A stretch of DNA of 45,369 bases from Bacillota bacterium. Lineage in GTDB: Bacteria > Sysuimicrobiota > Sysuimicrobiia > Sysuimicrobiales > Segetimicrobiaceae. Location: assembly GCA_021324975.1 (NCBI GenBank), contig JAJPIA010000070.1:1-45369 (forward strand). The letters are read 5' to 3'. The translations under genes and the position numbers were made by a program. Position 1 is the first letter of the stretch, and the number at the start of each line of letters is the position of its first letter. This document shows positions 25,025 to 33,244 of the stretch, piece after piece. The notes under the pieces are model-generated. The model worked only from the letters and a program-made list of their open reading frames with translations. It ran no database searches and was not told the DNA's origin.

Positions 25025-25260
25025 GCCCGGAAGCCTCCGCTCTTCCACGCCATCGCCCGGCGGCCGCCCGGCACACCGGTCTCCGGCGGCGCACCAGACC
25101 TGTCGCCTGCGCAGGCCGGTTGCTCCTGCGCCACCTCTGCCTGTCTTCGTCGCTTGCAACCGTGTCGGGCGGGAAGGTCTTCGGCGAGCATATCGCCGCC
25201 GAATTACGGAAACACTACGCCGTGGAGCCGCAGATGCCTGCCGCTCCGCAGCAAATTATG

Positions 25261-25569
25261 CTAGTGGGTCCGACCCCGCTTGCGCGGCCCGGAGGACGCG
25301 GTGTCGAGCCGGCCGCGATCCGCGGAGGCGGGCGGCACGATGGCGGGTTGGCCGCCGGACGGGTTTGCGCCGAGCATCTGGTTTGCCGTCCACACCGCCA
25401 CGCGGCACACGACGTCGTGCGGCAGCTGGCCCGCGATGCGCGCGGCGCGCCCGTAGCACTGGACCGCCCAATCCGGCATGCCGAGCGCCCGGAGGCGCTC
25501 CAGCGATTCCTCGAACTCGGTGCGACGCTGACGGCCGAGGCGTGAGGGGTTGCGACGTTCTCGCAGCAT
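25261..25569 (-). CDS. possible small hypothetical protein, 102 aa
   Basis: The minus-strand frame from ATG 25569 contains a protein-like helical stretch: EFEESLERLRALGMPDWAVQ, then YGRAARIAGQLPHDVVC and VAVWTANQMLGANP. The last 30 residues are Pro/Arg/Ser-rich and probably disordered. No ribosome binding site is evident, and overlapping frames on both strands are also open, so it may be spurious. No family recognised. Confidence 0.4.
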   Translation of the reverse strand: MLRERRNPSRLGRQRRTEFEESLERLRALGMPDWAVQCYGRAARIAGQLPHDVVCRVAVWTANQMLGANPSGGQPAIVPPASADRGRLDTASSGPRKRGRTH

Positions 25570-25756
25570 ACATGATGTTTGCCCAACACGACCCCGCCGT
25601 AGACGAGCGCCGCGGGCCCGCGACGCGGTCTGCCCGCTCGTTCCGCCGAGATGGACGGCCGCGCGCCCCGAGGTAGCCGCGGCGCGCGGCCACATGGTAC
25701 CATTGCCCTGGCGGCACGGCGGCACGCAGGCGATGCCGGCCCCGAGGAGGGAAACG

Positions 25757-26695
25757 ATGACCGCGCGACCCGAACCCATCCGCGGCGTACTCGCGCCGAT
25801 CCTGACGCCGTTCGCGGACGATCTCAGCGTCGCCCACGATCTATTCATCGCGCACGCGCGGCATTTGCTGTCCACGGGGTGCGCCGGCCTTGCGCCGTTC
25901 GGCACCACCGGGGAAGCGCTGTCGGTCGGGATCCACGAACGGATCGCCGCCCTCGACCGGCTGATCGACGCCGGCGTCGACCCGCAGCGGCTGATCCCCG
26001 GTACGGGCCTGACCAACCTCCCGGATACGATCACCCTGACCCGGCACGCCGTTGAACGCGGGTGCGCGGGCGCCCTGGTGCTGCCGCCCTTCTATTTCAA
26101 GAACGTCCCGGACGACGGCCTGTTCGCCTACTTCGCCCGTCTCATCGAGGGCATCCCGTCGGCCAACCTCCGGATCTACCTGTACCACATCCCGCCGGTG
26201 TCGCAGGTCGGATTCCCCATCGACCTCGTCCGCCGGCTCCGCGCGGCGTTTCCGGCGCAGGTTGTCGGTATCAAGGACAGCTCGGGCGATTGGAGCAACA
26301 CGCGCCGTCTGCTGACCGAGGTGCCCGGGCTCGTGGTGTATCCCGGATCGGAGCTGCCGCTGCTGGACGCCCTGTCGCTCGGTGCCGCGGGCTGCATCAC
26401 GGCCACGGCGAACATCAACGCCACAGCCCTGGCGGAGGTCGTCTCGCTGTACCAACAAGGCCGGGAGGCGGAGGCGAAACAGCGGCATGAGGCGGTCAAG
26501 GCCGTCCGGCTCCTCGTGCAAGAACACGGCCCGATCCCGGCGCAGAAACACGTGCTGGCCGCCTGGTCCGGCGATGAGCGGTGGCGCCACGTCCGGCCGC
26601 CGCTGCTGCCGCTCGCCGATGCCGCGGGGCGGCAATTGGTGCGCGCGCTGGAGCGCGAGCATGGATTGGCGCCGTCGCAGCGCACGGCTGTGTGA
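25757..26695 (+). CDS. dihydrodipicolinate synthase (DapA/NAL)-superfamily lyase
   Basis: Predicted 312-residue class I aldolase-type TIM barrel. GTTGE (49-53) binds the keto-acid carboxylate, Tyr 143 lies in YLYHIPP and the Schiff-base Lys 173 in GIKDSSGDW. The superfamily condenses or cleaves pyruvate-type substrates: DapA in lysine synthesis, or N-acetylneuraminate, KDG and hydroxyproline-pathway lyases. There is no lysine-pathway neighbour, and YHIPP in place of the DapA YNxPxR motif argues for a sugar-acid or other keto-acid lyase rather than true DapA. The ATG has GAGGAGGG just upstream. The next small gene overlaps its end. Confidence 0.88.
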   Translation: MTARPEPIRGVLAPILTPFADDLSVAHDLFIAHARHLLSTGCAGLAPFGTTGEALSVGIHERIAALDRLIDAGVDPQRLIPGTGLTNLPDTITLTRHAVERGCAGALVLPPFYFKNVPDDGLFAYFARLIEGIPSANLRIYLYHIPPVSQVGFPIDLVRRLRAAFPAQVVGIKDSSGDWSNTRRLLTEVPGLVVYPGSELPLLDALSLGAAGCITATANINATALAEVVSLYQQGREAEAKQRHEAVKAVRLLVQEHGPIPAQKHVLAAWSGDERWRHVRPPLLPLADAAGRQLVRALEREHGLAPSQRTAV

Positions 26696-26999
26696 GGCCC
26701 AGGCAGCCGCCGGACGTCGACACCCAACGCCGCCACGGCTCGCCGTGGTCGCAGTTGTGCTCGCGCTTGCGGCCTTTACCGCGGATATCACGATCGGGTG
26801 CGCGCCCGCCTATGTATACGGGGTCGTGGCGCAGAAGTACGCATCCACCGGCGACCGCATGACCTGGATCCTGCGGATCGAAGACGAGTTCTACCCGGTG
26901 CCGCAAGATTTCTACAACCGGGCGCAACTCGGCGACACCGTCAAATTCGACGGCCGCGCGTGGTCGATCGTAAAACGGGCGGGTCCGACGCTCCGCTAG
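26661..26999 (+). CDS. small hypothetical exported protein
   Basis: Predicted 112 residues from ATG 26661 (GGAG 7 bases upstream), overlapping the end of the lyase gene by 35 bases. GTG 26745 would give 84 residues that start directly at the hydrophobic segment LAVVAVVLALAAFTADI. That segment ends in IGCAPAY, which resembles but does not match a lipobox. The short mature domain (YGVVAQKYASTGDRMTWILR, then VPQDFYNRAQLGDTVKFDG and WSIVKRAG) looks like a small beta barrel. I do not recognise a family. The upstream start has a basic, low-complexity first 28 residues, so the shorter form remains possible. Confidence 0.6.
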   Translation: MDWRRRSARLCEAQAAAGRRHPTPPRLAVVAVVLALAAFTADITIGCAPAYVYGVVAQKYASTGDRMTWILRIEDEFYPVPQDFYNRAQLGDTVKFDGRAWSIVKRAGPTLR

Positions 27000-27072
27000 A
27001 ATGGTTCGGCCAGGCCGCCGCATGGCCCGCAACCGGGGCGGCGGCCACCGAACCCAGGCGCGGCCCGATCGG

Positions 27073-28617
27073 TCACAGCCGCGACGGCGCGGTCCACGGC
27101 CGCGGCGCGGCCCAGTAGAGCGGCGAATGCTGGAGCGTGAGGCGTAGGGCCTTGAGCGCCGTAACGGTCCAGCGCAGGCCTCCCAGCAGTAGCCCGGCCG
27201 CGTCGCGCATGCCCCAGCGATAGCGGATCACCTGCTCGTCGAGATGCGCGCGAAGGCTGAGCCCGCTGTGCTCGGCCGCCGCCGCCTGGTTCGTCGCGGA
27301 CACCGCGTCCAGAAACTCGCGGTAGGGCACGTCGTCAGTGGTCACGAGCCCGTAATTCGAGTTCTCGCCGTCGGCCCGGCCCTTCGCGGGCTCATCCGCC
27401 CAGCGGAACCAGTGATATCCGATGGCTTCCGGCAGGCTCACCAGGTTCGTCACGTAGTTCACGTAGGCCAAGCCCCGGGTGCGCTGGTCGAAGACCCACG
27501 GCCCCGCACCGACCGTGTTCGGCAACCCCGAATCCAGTGACCGGAACGAGAACTCGGACACCAGCACCGGTCGCTGGGTGGCCGCGTACACGCGTTGGAC
27601 CGCGCGTCGCGGATTGCGGACGTACAAATTGACCGAGACGACGTCCGCCGCCTGCGCCGCCCGGAGTACCGGAAGCGGGGGCACGCCTTGAAACCGCTCC
27701 CCGAGGTACAGATGGTGTGGGTCCACGTCCCGGATCGCCGCCGCAGCCACGGTAAAGTAGCGCGTCGCAACCTGCCCGAGGAAAGCCTCGGCATCGAGGC
27801 GGTAGGCGCGCGTCCGCGCAGACGGCGGCACGCCGGCAAAATCCCGAACCGCTACACGCCATGCCGCGTTGAGACGCGCGATGCTGCCCCCGTAGCGCGC
27901 GCGAAGAAACGCGACCGCGCGGGTCCGCCCGGGCGCGCCGGGCGGGAGCTCCAGGTATGCCGCCAGCAGCGTCGCGGGCCGCCGCCAGTCGGTGCCCCAC
28001 CACAGCTCGTTGTCGCTGAAGTATCCCAGAAGGTTTGGGTCGTTCGCGATCGGCAACTCGAGGGCCGCCGCGGTCCGCCGCGCGGTGGCCTCGAACCCGG
28101 GCGCGTACACGTCGACCGGCTTGCCGCGCGGCGGATCCGCACCTGCGCGCGCCCCGAAATCGAGCATGACGGTATACGGCATCCCGTGGGTCCACAACTG
28201 CGGATCGGACCACGCACCGAGTGTGTTGAAGGCCGAGAGGCGCAGGAGCGACAGCGCGGCGTCGGCCCACGCCGCCCGGTCCGTGTACAGCCGGCGCACC
28301 GCCTCCAAGTAGGGCGACGGTCCCGTGCCGCGGATCGGGTCCCCATCATACGTGACGTTGTCCACGCCGACCGACACCGCCGGGTGCCCCCTGGGGTCGA
28401 CGAACCACCACCGTCCGTCGATCCGGGCCACGCGGAAGAAGCCTGTCGCGGCGACGGGCGACAGCTCCGCGGGCGGCTGGGGCACCACCGGCGACACCGC
28501 CGCCACCGTCCCCAGGCTCAGCGTGAGCAGGCACAATCCGAGCGCCACGGCGCCCCTCGCCCGCCTGCGCCAAGGATCCGTCCGGAGCCGGTTGTCGAGT
28601 TGCGCCGGGATGCGCAT
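27073..28617 (-). CDS. exported clan GH-A glycoside-hydrolase-like protein
   Basis: Predicted 514 residues with an N-terminal signal or anchor (RGAVALGLCLLTLSLGTVAA, about 21-40). The domain starts with GFFRVARIDGRWWFVDPRG, as in proteins annotated agarase or beta-galactosidase-like. Two carboxylates fit clan GH-A: Glu 204 in GYFSDNELWWG (acid/base) and Glu 355 in PVLVSEFSF (nucleophile), with the barrel strand VVSVNLYVRNP between. Such enzymes hydrolyse beta-linked polysaccharides outside the cytoplasm; the polysaccharide is unknown. About 70 C-terminal residues lie beyond the barrel. The next gene upstream on this strand is the RodZ region, so it is probably a separate unit. Confidence 0.82.
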   Translation of the reverse strand: MRIPAQLDNRLRTDPWRRRARGAVALGLCLLTLSLGTVAAVSPVVPQPPAELSPVAATGFFRVARIDGRWWFVDPRGHPAVSVGVDNVTYDGDPIRGTGPSPYLEAVRRLYTDRAAWADAALSLLRLSAFNTLGAWSDPQLWTHGMPYTVMLDFGARAGADPPRGKPVDVYAPGFEATARRTAAALELPIANDPNLLGYFSDNELWWGTDWRRPATLLAAYLELPPGAPGRTRAVAFLRARYGGSIARLNAAWRVAVRDFAGVPPSARTRAYRLDAEAFLGQVATRYFTVAAAAIRDVDPHHLYLGERFQGVPPLPVLRAAQAADVVSVNLYVRNPRRAVQRVYAATQRPVLVSEFSFRSLDSGLPNTVGAGPWVFDQRTRGLAYVNYVTNLVSLPEAIGYHWFRWADEPAKGRADGENSNYGLVTTDDVPYREFLDAVSATNQAAAAEHSGLSLRAHLDEQVIRYRWGMRDAAGLLLGGLRWTVTALKALRLTLQHSPLYWAAPRPWTAPSRL

Positions 28618-28704
28618 CCGTCATCGCGCCGATCCGTGGTACTTCGGATGCCCCTATACGGGTAATGCCCCGGCGGCACCCGGCGAAATCTGGCGCGGCC
28701 GCGC

Positions 28705-29871
28705 CTATCCGCTCTCGCCCGCCTCCGCGGAGAGCGGCCGGCCGCCGATCACGGTCAGCACCGGTACGAGGCGGCGGCGCGCGTGCATTGTCCGACCGGT
28801 GACGTCCATGAATGAAAACGAGCCGTCACGGTCGTCCATCACCGTCACGTCCGCGGGCGCGCCCACACGGAGCGTGCCGAGGTCCGCCCGTCCGATCGCC
28901 CGGGCCGGGCCCACGGTCGCGGCCGCGATGACGCGGTCGAGCGGCATACCGAGCGCGAGCAGCTTCGACATCATCGTCGGCAGGTCGTACGCCGGGCCGT
29001 CGATGCACAATGCGTGGACGTCGCTGCTGATCACGTCGGGCAGGAAGCCGGCGGCGAGACACGCCTCGGCGCTCTCGAATGAAAAGCTGCCCATCCCGTG
29101 GCCGATGTCGATGACGACGCCCCGCGAACGCGCATCCCACAGTTCCGGCAGCACCCGGCCGGTGACGCCTGGGTCCACCGTCGGCCCGTTGGGGAACGGC
29201 CGGAACGCGTGGGTCAAGATGTCGCCGGGGCGCAGGAGCGGAAGCACCTCGCGCCGGGTCGGCGGCGGCATGTCGGTGTGGACCATCATGCGCGCGCCGA
29301 GCGCCTCTGCCGCCGCGAGCGCGAGGTGCAGCGGCGCGATGCCCTGGCCCTCGCCGGCAATCAGGCCGAGGCGCACCTTGATCCCCAGCACGAGGTCACC
29401 GTGCTCGCGCGCCGCGCGGACGGCCTCGCCCACATGCAGCAGGCGCAGGTCGACCGATTCTCCCACCATGAGCTGGCGCGAAAACGCGAAGATGCCGGCG
29501 TAGCTGATATTGAGGAAGGGCAGAACGCGAACCCGTGCGCGCTCGATCAGATGCCGGCGCAATCCCCGAATGTTGCCCGCGCCCGCACTCCCGGCATCGA
29601 TAAAGGTCGTCACGCCGGCGCGCACGCTCAGCTCATCGGGATCGACGCCGAGCGAGGTGCCGCCCCAGTACACGTGCGCGTGGAGGTCGATCAGCCCGGG
29701 GGTAACGAGCTTTCCCGGCACGTCGATGACGCGCACAGCCCCCTCTCGGGCCAATCCGGGTCCCACCGCCGCGATGCGTCCGCCCGCGATGGCGACGTCT
29801 GCGACCGCGTGCAGACGTTGAGACGGATCCAGCACCGTGCCGTTCGTGATCACGAGATCGTATTGGGGCAC
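28705..29871 (-). CDS. amidohydrolase/deacetylase-family metallohydrolase
   Basis: Predicted 388-residue amidohydrolase. HAH at 64-66 (GLIDLHAHVYWG) binds metal; MMVHTDMPPPTRRE and LTHAFRPFPNG hold later metal His residues, and SSDVHAL the catalytic Asp. The strand VLGIKVRLG has a Lys in the position of a carboxylated metal bridge. This pattern matches the group annotated amidohydrolase/deacetylase or dihydroorotase-related, several members of which act on acylated amino acids or esters. The GTG at 29871 is chosen because GGAGGTGA lies 7 bases upstream; a longer open frame to 29922 lacks a ribosome site. It lies downstream of rodZ (105-base gap). Confidence 0.85.
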   Translation of the reverse strand: MPQYDLVITNGTVLDPSQRLHAVADVAIAGGRIAAVGPGLAREGAVRVIDVPGKLVTPGLIDLHAHVYWGGTSLGVDPDELSVRAGVTTFIDAGSAGAGNIRGLRRHLIERARVRVLPFLNISYAGIFAFSRQLMVGESVDLRLLHVGEAVRAAREHGDLVLGIKVRLGLIAGEGQGIAPLHLALAAAEALGARMMVHTDMPPPTRREVLPLLRPGDILTHAFRPFPNGPTVDPGVTGRVLPELWDARSRGVVIDIGHGMGSFSFESAEACLAAGFLPDVISSDVHALCIDGPAYDLPTMMSKLLALGMPLDRVIAAATVGPARAIGRADLGTLRVGAPADVTVMDDRDGSFSFMDVTGRTMHARRRLVPVLTVIGGRPLSAEAGESG

Positions 29872-29976
29872 CGCGTCACCTCCAGTGGGCCGCCCGCTCG
29901 GGCGGGTACCGACGCAGTCCACGCACCGCGGGCACCCCAGCGGGCGGGCGGCGGCCGGCGCGATCGCGCTGTGCGT

Positions 29977-31038
29977 TTACGGAGACGGCGCGGAGCCCGG
30001 CGCGAAAGAACGCTCGACGATCTGATCGGGGTTGCCGAGCCGGCCCAGCGGTCGCCCATCCACGGCGACCGCCACGGCGCCGGCGTTGGTCGTGCTGAGG
30101 GTGATTTGTCGCCGGCCGGCCCACGCGCGCCGCTCGCCCGGCGTCAGCACTCCGTCGTAGACCGCGCGCCCGTCGACGATGGCACGAACCCACGCCTGCG
30201 CGCTGGCCGCGATCTCCACACGCACGGACGGAGCGGCCTCGGGGTGCACGCTCGGCGGTGCGACGGCAGCCGCGGCCCCGGACGACACGGGCGGCGCCGG
30301 AGAGGCAGGCGACCCCGATGTCGAGCCGGGCATGGGAGCCGCTCCGGGCGTCCCGCTCGCAGGGGGCGAAGCCAAGGTGACAGGCGGGCGCGCAGAAGGC
30401 GCCGGGATCGCGGGCTGTGCGCTTTGACTCGCCGGGGACCCCTGATTTGAGGCAGGCGGTTGCCCGGCTGTTCCGGCTGGCCGCGCGGCCTGGGCGGCCG
30501 GGGTGGACATACCCCGGGTCACCGCCCCGGGCGGCATCGTCGTCGCGGGAGCCGCCTGGTGTAGGGACGGCAACGACGCGGTCCCCGCGGGGACGGTCGA
30601 ACCCACATCGGTGGACACCGCGGGCGCGGGCCCGGCAGCTCCGTGCGGGCGTTCGATGCCGTGGTACACCAGATAGCCGGCGGCAAGAGCTGCCGCGAGC
30701 CCGACCGGGACCGCGAGCCGGCTTCCCTGCGGGCGTGCGGGCGGTGCTGTGACGCGCGTCTCGGGGTAGGCCGGCGCGGGCGGCTCGCCCTCTCCGCCGA
30801 AGGCCCGGGCCGCTACGAGCTCCCGAATGAGCTCGTCCGGGGAAAGTCCGAGGTAGGTGGCGTAATTCCGAAGGAAGCCTTTAGCGTACACCGGCCCGGG
30901 AAGGTCGCCAAACCGGTCGCTCTCCAGGGCTTCGAGGTGGCGCTCCGGTATCCGCGTATTCGCGGCGACCGCTTGCAGAGACCATCCGAGCGCCTGCCGC
31001 GCTCGGCGCAATCGTTCACCGACGCCGATGGCTTCCAT
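29977..31038 (-). CDS. rodZ: RodZ-like membrane-anchored helix-turn-helix protein
   Basis: Predicted 353 residues. A cytoplasmic helix-turn-helix (about 4-75: GERLRRARQALGWSLQAVA, then IPERHLEALESDRF) is followed by a transmembrane helix near 107-127 (LAVPVGLAAALAAGYLVYHG), a long Pro/Ala/Ser/Thr linker (about 130-265) and a periplasmic DUF4115 domain (SVRVEIAASAQAWVRAIVDG through QIVERSFAPG). RodZ links MreB to the elongation machinery and helps set rod shape. The linker is longer and more repetitive than in typical members. ATG 31038 is preferred; GTG 31047 has no better ribosome site. The gene is divergent from the PPOX gene, with a strong hairpin between them. Confidence 0.85.
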   Translation of the reverse strand: MEAIGVGERLRRARQALGWSLQAVAANTRIPERHLEALESDRFGDLPGPVYAKGFLRNYATYLGLSPDELIRELVAARAFGGEGEPPAPAYPETRVTAPPARPQGSRLAVPVGLAAALAAGYLVYHGIERPHGAAGPAPAVSTDVGSTVPAGTASLPSLHQAAPATTMPPGAVTRGMSTPAAQAARPAGTAGQPPASNQGSPASQSAQPAIPAPSARPPVTLASPPASGTPGAAPMPGSTSGSPASPAPPVSSGAAAAVAPPSVHPEAAPSVRVEIAASAQAWVRAIVDGRAVYDGVLTPGERRAWAGRRQITLSTTNAGAVAVAVDGRPLGRLGNPDQIVERSFAPGSAPSP

Positions 31039-31089
31039 GATGACCACCGTCGATTGGAGCGGCCACTGTGTACCGCTATCCTAAGCGAC

Positions 31090-31119
31090 GGCGCCCGGCC
31101 GAGCAAGAGGCCGGGCGCC
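31090..31119. promoter_or_regulatory. perfect 11-bp stem inverted repeat in divergent intergenic region
   Basis: GGCGCCCGGCC and GGCCGGGCGCC flank an 8-base loop, about 50 bases upstream of the RodZ start and about 115 upstream of the PPOX start. There is no T run on either strand. It could be an operator, an mRNA leader structure for rodZ, or a terminator fragment left by rearrangement. Confidence 0.5.
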
Positions 31120-31235
31120 AGGCCGGGGCGCGGGACCCCGGTCAGGCCCGCTACCAGCCAGAACGGCGAGCCCGGCGGCGGGCCGTCGTCGCCGCGCCTC
31201 CCCCGCATCGCGCAGGGGTGCCTCCGCGCGCGGGG

Positions 31236-31664
31236 ATGCTGCTCCGCCGAGCGCGCGTTGCCCGGCTGGCCACGGCCGATCCGCGCGGGCAGCCATACGC
31301 GGTTCCGATATGCTTTGCGTTCGATGGCACGTATATCGTGAGCGTCATCGACGCGAAGCCGAAGCGCCTCCCCGCTCGCCGTCTCCGCCGGATCCGCAAC
31401 ATCACATTGAATCCCCGGGTCGCGCTGCTCGTTGACACCTACCACGAAATGTGGTCGAAGCTGTGGTACGTGCTCGTGCTCGGACGCGCCGAGCTGATCG
31501 AGCCGGGCACGCCGCGGCATGCCCCGGCGATCCGACTCCTACGTCGCAAGTACCGCCAGTACCGAACGATGCCGCTGGACGAGGGTCTCGTGCTCGCAAT
31601 CGTCCCGCGGCGCGTGGCGGCGTGGTCTGCCCGCAGACCCGCCGCGCGCGTCCGACCACCATAG
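31236..31664 (+). CDS. PPOX-class (F420/flavin-binding split-barrel) protein, TIGR03668-like
   Basis: Predicted 142-residue split beta-barrel related to pyridoxamine phosphate oxidases. VARLATADPRGQPYAVPICFA begins the barrel (counting from ATG 31236 at residue 8), then YIVSVIDAKPKR, RRIRNITLNPRVALLVD and LWYVLVLGRAELIE. The arrangement resembles the TIGR03668 group, described as F420-dependent PPOX enzymes in actinobacteria and related lineages. It would bind a reduced deazaflavin or flavin; the substrate is unknown. The frame is open back to 31068, but the extra N-terminal part is Arg/Pro-rich; GTG 31218 is an alternative. Ribosome sites are weak for all candidates. Confidence 0.78.
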   Translation: MLLRRARVARLATADPRGQPYAVPICFAFDGTYIVSVIDAKPKRLPARRLRRIRNITLNPRVALLVDTYHEMWSKLWYVLVLGRAELIEPGTPRHAPAIRLLRRKYRQYRTMPLDEGLVLAIVPRRVAAWSARRPAARVRPP

Positions 31665-31700
31665 TCGCGGCGGCACGCGTCAACGTGGGTAACATGGATA

Positions 31701-31901
31701 ATGAGCGAACCGAGTACGGGTGGTGCTATGCGGATCGGCAGGTACAAGCGCACGGTCGTCGTCGAGCCCGTGGAGTCGCCGGTGCCCACGCGGCGCAATC
31801 CGGCACCGTCTGAGCCGTCGCGGATTCCGCGAGAGCCGTCTTCACCGACCGAGGCTCCGGCCCCGAATCAGGCACCGGCGGGTAGGCCGCGCGGCGCTTG
31901 A
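31701..31901 (+). CDS. small Pro-rich hypothetical protein
   Basis: A 66-residue frame from ATG 31701, or 57 residues from ATG 31728, which follows a GGTGG site. It begins MRIGRYKRTVVVEPVESPVP, a short strand with basic residues, and the remaining two thirds is Pro/Ser/Glu/Ala-rich and disordered. No membrane segment. It lies 36 bases after the PPOX gene and upstream of a membrane protein, so co-transcription is possible. I do not recognise a family; short proteins of this composition are common in high-GC genomes, and it could be spurious. Confidence 0.45.
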   Translation: MSEPSTGGAMRIGRYKRTVVVEPVESPVPTRRNPAPSEPSRIPREPSSPTEAPAPNQAPAGRPRGA

Positions 31902-31964
31902 CGCGCGTCCTGCGGGCACCCCGTCCGGCACGCGGGCGTCGGCGACGTGCGGAGTGACGGCCGC

Positions 31965-32873
31965 ATGACCTGGGCTTTTTTGGCACTTGTGGAATTCGCC
32001 GCGGGGGCGCTGCTCCTCGCACACCTCCTCGCCCGCTACCAGCGACGGCCGCAGGCCAACCCGTTCCGCCCGGCCATCCGCTGGATCACGGCGCGGCTTC
32101 AGGCCTCCCGGGTTCCCGCCGCGGTCATGACCGTGCTGTGGCTCGTCGCCGCAGTGGCGCTCGCCGGGGCGCTCGGCAGCGCCGCAAACGCCGTCATCCC
32201 GCGCGTGCCTGCGGGCGTGGACGAGACCATCGCCATCGTCCTCGCTCTCGGCACGTTCGGGTTCCTCGTCCTCGGCACCCAGGCCATCGCGTGGGGTGCC
32301 AACGCATCCGGCGCTGCGCGCCAGCGACCGGACGGCGACACCACCGCGGCTGTACCGGACCGCATCACCGCAATTCGCGGCTTCCGGATCTGGCGCGTCG
32401 TCGGCGACGCCTTGTTTTCGTTGTCCGACGTGGGTGACCCGAGGCTCGCGTACTGGCAGCCGTTGCGGGCTCATCGGGCCGCCTGCGGCATCTACGATGA
32501 TCATCAGGCGCCGCATCCGGCCTGCACATGCGGCATCTACGCGGTGCGGACCCCCGATTGGATCGCCGCGGAGCTGCTGGGCTACCTGCAGACCCACGCC
32601 GGCGACCCGGACGGAGCGCTGGCCGTCGGCCCCGTCAAGTTATGGGGGCGCGTCTGCGAACATGAGCACGGATGGCGCGCGGCGTTTGCGTATCCGGGGG
32701 AACCGCTTCTTTTGATCGGCGGTGCACCCGACCTGGTCCCGGAGGACCTCGGCGGGCGGTACGGCGTACGCTGCGTCCGCGGTCCGCGGCTCCGCGGCGA
32801 CGCGCTCCGCGAGTACGTGACCCGGCTCGACGACTGGCACGAACCACGCGGGGACGTTCGCCGCCCGGACTAG
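31965..32873 (+). CDS. hypothetical two-helix membrane protein with cytosolic Cys/His-containing domain
   Basis: Predicted 302 residues from ATG 31965 (GGAG 10 bases upstream). Two long hydrophobic segments, MTWAFLALVEFAAGALLLAH and a double stretch at about 56-75 and 92-112, precede a soluble C-terminal domain. That domain contains RIWRVVGDALFSLSD, W-P...AACGIYDDHQ and PHPACTCGIYAVR, then ALAVGPVKLWGRVCEHEHGW. The Cys/His positions suggest a metal or structural cluster. Similar domains occur in uncharacterised actinobacterial-type proteins where CGIYA recurs, from memory. Function unknown. Its stop TAG overlaps the stop of the convergent small gene in a shared CTAG. Confidence 0.75.
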   Translation: MTWAFLALVEFAAGALLLAHLLARYQRRPQANPFRPAIRWITARLQASRVPAAVMTVLWLVAAVALAGALGSAANAVIPRVPAGVDETIAIVLALGTFGFLVLGTQAIAWGANASGAARQRPDGDTTAAVPDRITAIRGFRIWRVVGDALFSLSDVGDPRLAYWQPLRAHRAACGIYDDHQAPHPACTCGIYAVRTPDWIAAELLGYLQTHAGDPDGALAVGPVKLWGRVCEHEHGWRAAFAYPGEPLLLIGGAPDLVPEDLGGRYGVRCVRGPRLRGDALREYVTRLDDWHEPRGDVRRPD

Positions 32874-33151
32874 GCGCCATCGCCGCTCCCGCCCTGCGCG
32901 GCGCGGGCGGTTGGCGCCGGACGGACGACGTCCTGGATCGATCCGGCACCGGACATCTCCGGCACCAAACACCCGCATGATGTACCGGAGCAGGGAACGG
33001 ACCCGCCGGTCTCCGGCGCCAGCGCGCCGGGTGTCCCAGGCAGCGGAACGGGCGACGGGCCGAACTCGCACGACCCCGCCGTCGGAGCCGGCGGCAACGC
33101 CAGCGCGGCGCCGATCGTCAAGATGGTGAGCGCGATCATCGTGTGGTGCAT
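32870..33151 (-). CDS. small exported Cys-containing protein, 93 aa
   Basis: Predicted 93 residues. MHHTMIALTILTIGAALALP is the start of a signal peptide; the mature part has four Cys (SCEFG, VPCSGTSCGCLVP) in a Gly/Pro/Ser-rich context and ends in an Ala/Gly-rich tail. The Cys spacing could give disulphides or metal binding. ATG 33151 follows an AAGGGG site. It is the last of three small exported proteins on this strand but lies beyond a strong terminator, so it probably has its own promoter. No family recognised. Its stop overlaps the stop of the convergent membrane-protein gene. Confidence 0.65.
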   Translation of the reverse strand: MHHTMIALTILTIGAALALPPAPTAGSCEFGPSPVPLPGTPGALAPETGGSVPCSGTSCGCLVPEMSGAGSIQDVVRPAPTARAAQGGSGDGA

Positions 33152-33185
33152 GGTCCCCTTTCTCCACCCGAAGGCGCGTCGCCCC

Positions 33186-33226
33186 AAAAACCGAGCAGCC
33201 GGACCGGGGGATCCCGGTCCGGCTGC
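33186..33226 (-). terminator. rho-independent terminator
   Basis: GCAGCCGGACCGGG and CCCGGTCCGGCTGC form a perfect 14-bp stem (33195-33208 with 33213-33226) around GGAT. On the minus strand it is followed after four bases by TTTTT (33190-33186). It ends the transcript of the small exported-peptide genes. Confidence 0.85.
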
Positions 33227-33244
33227 AGCGCGGCGACGAATCGG

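Noticed and set aside
25025-25260. Plus-strand frames upstream of the lyase gene as a gene
   Set aside because: They are antisense to the CAP-protein leader, start without ribosome sites and end in low-complexity sequence.
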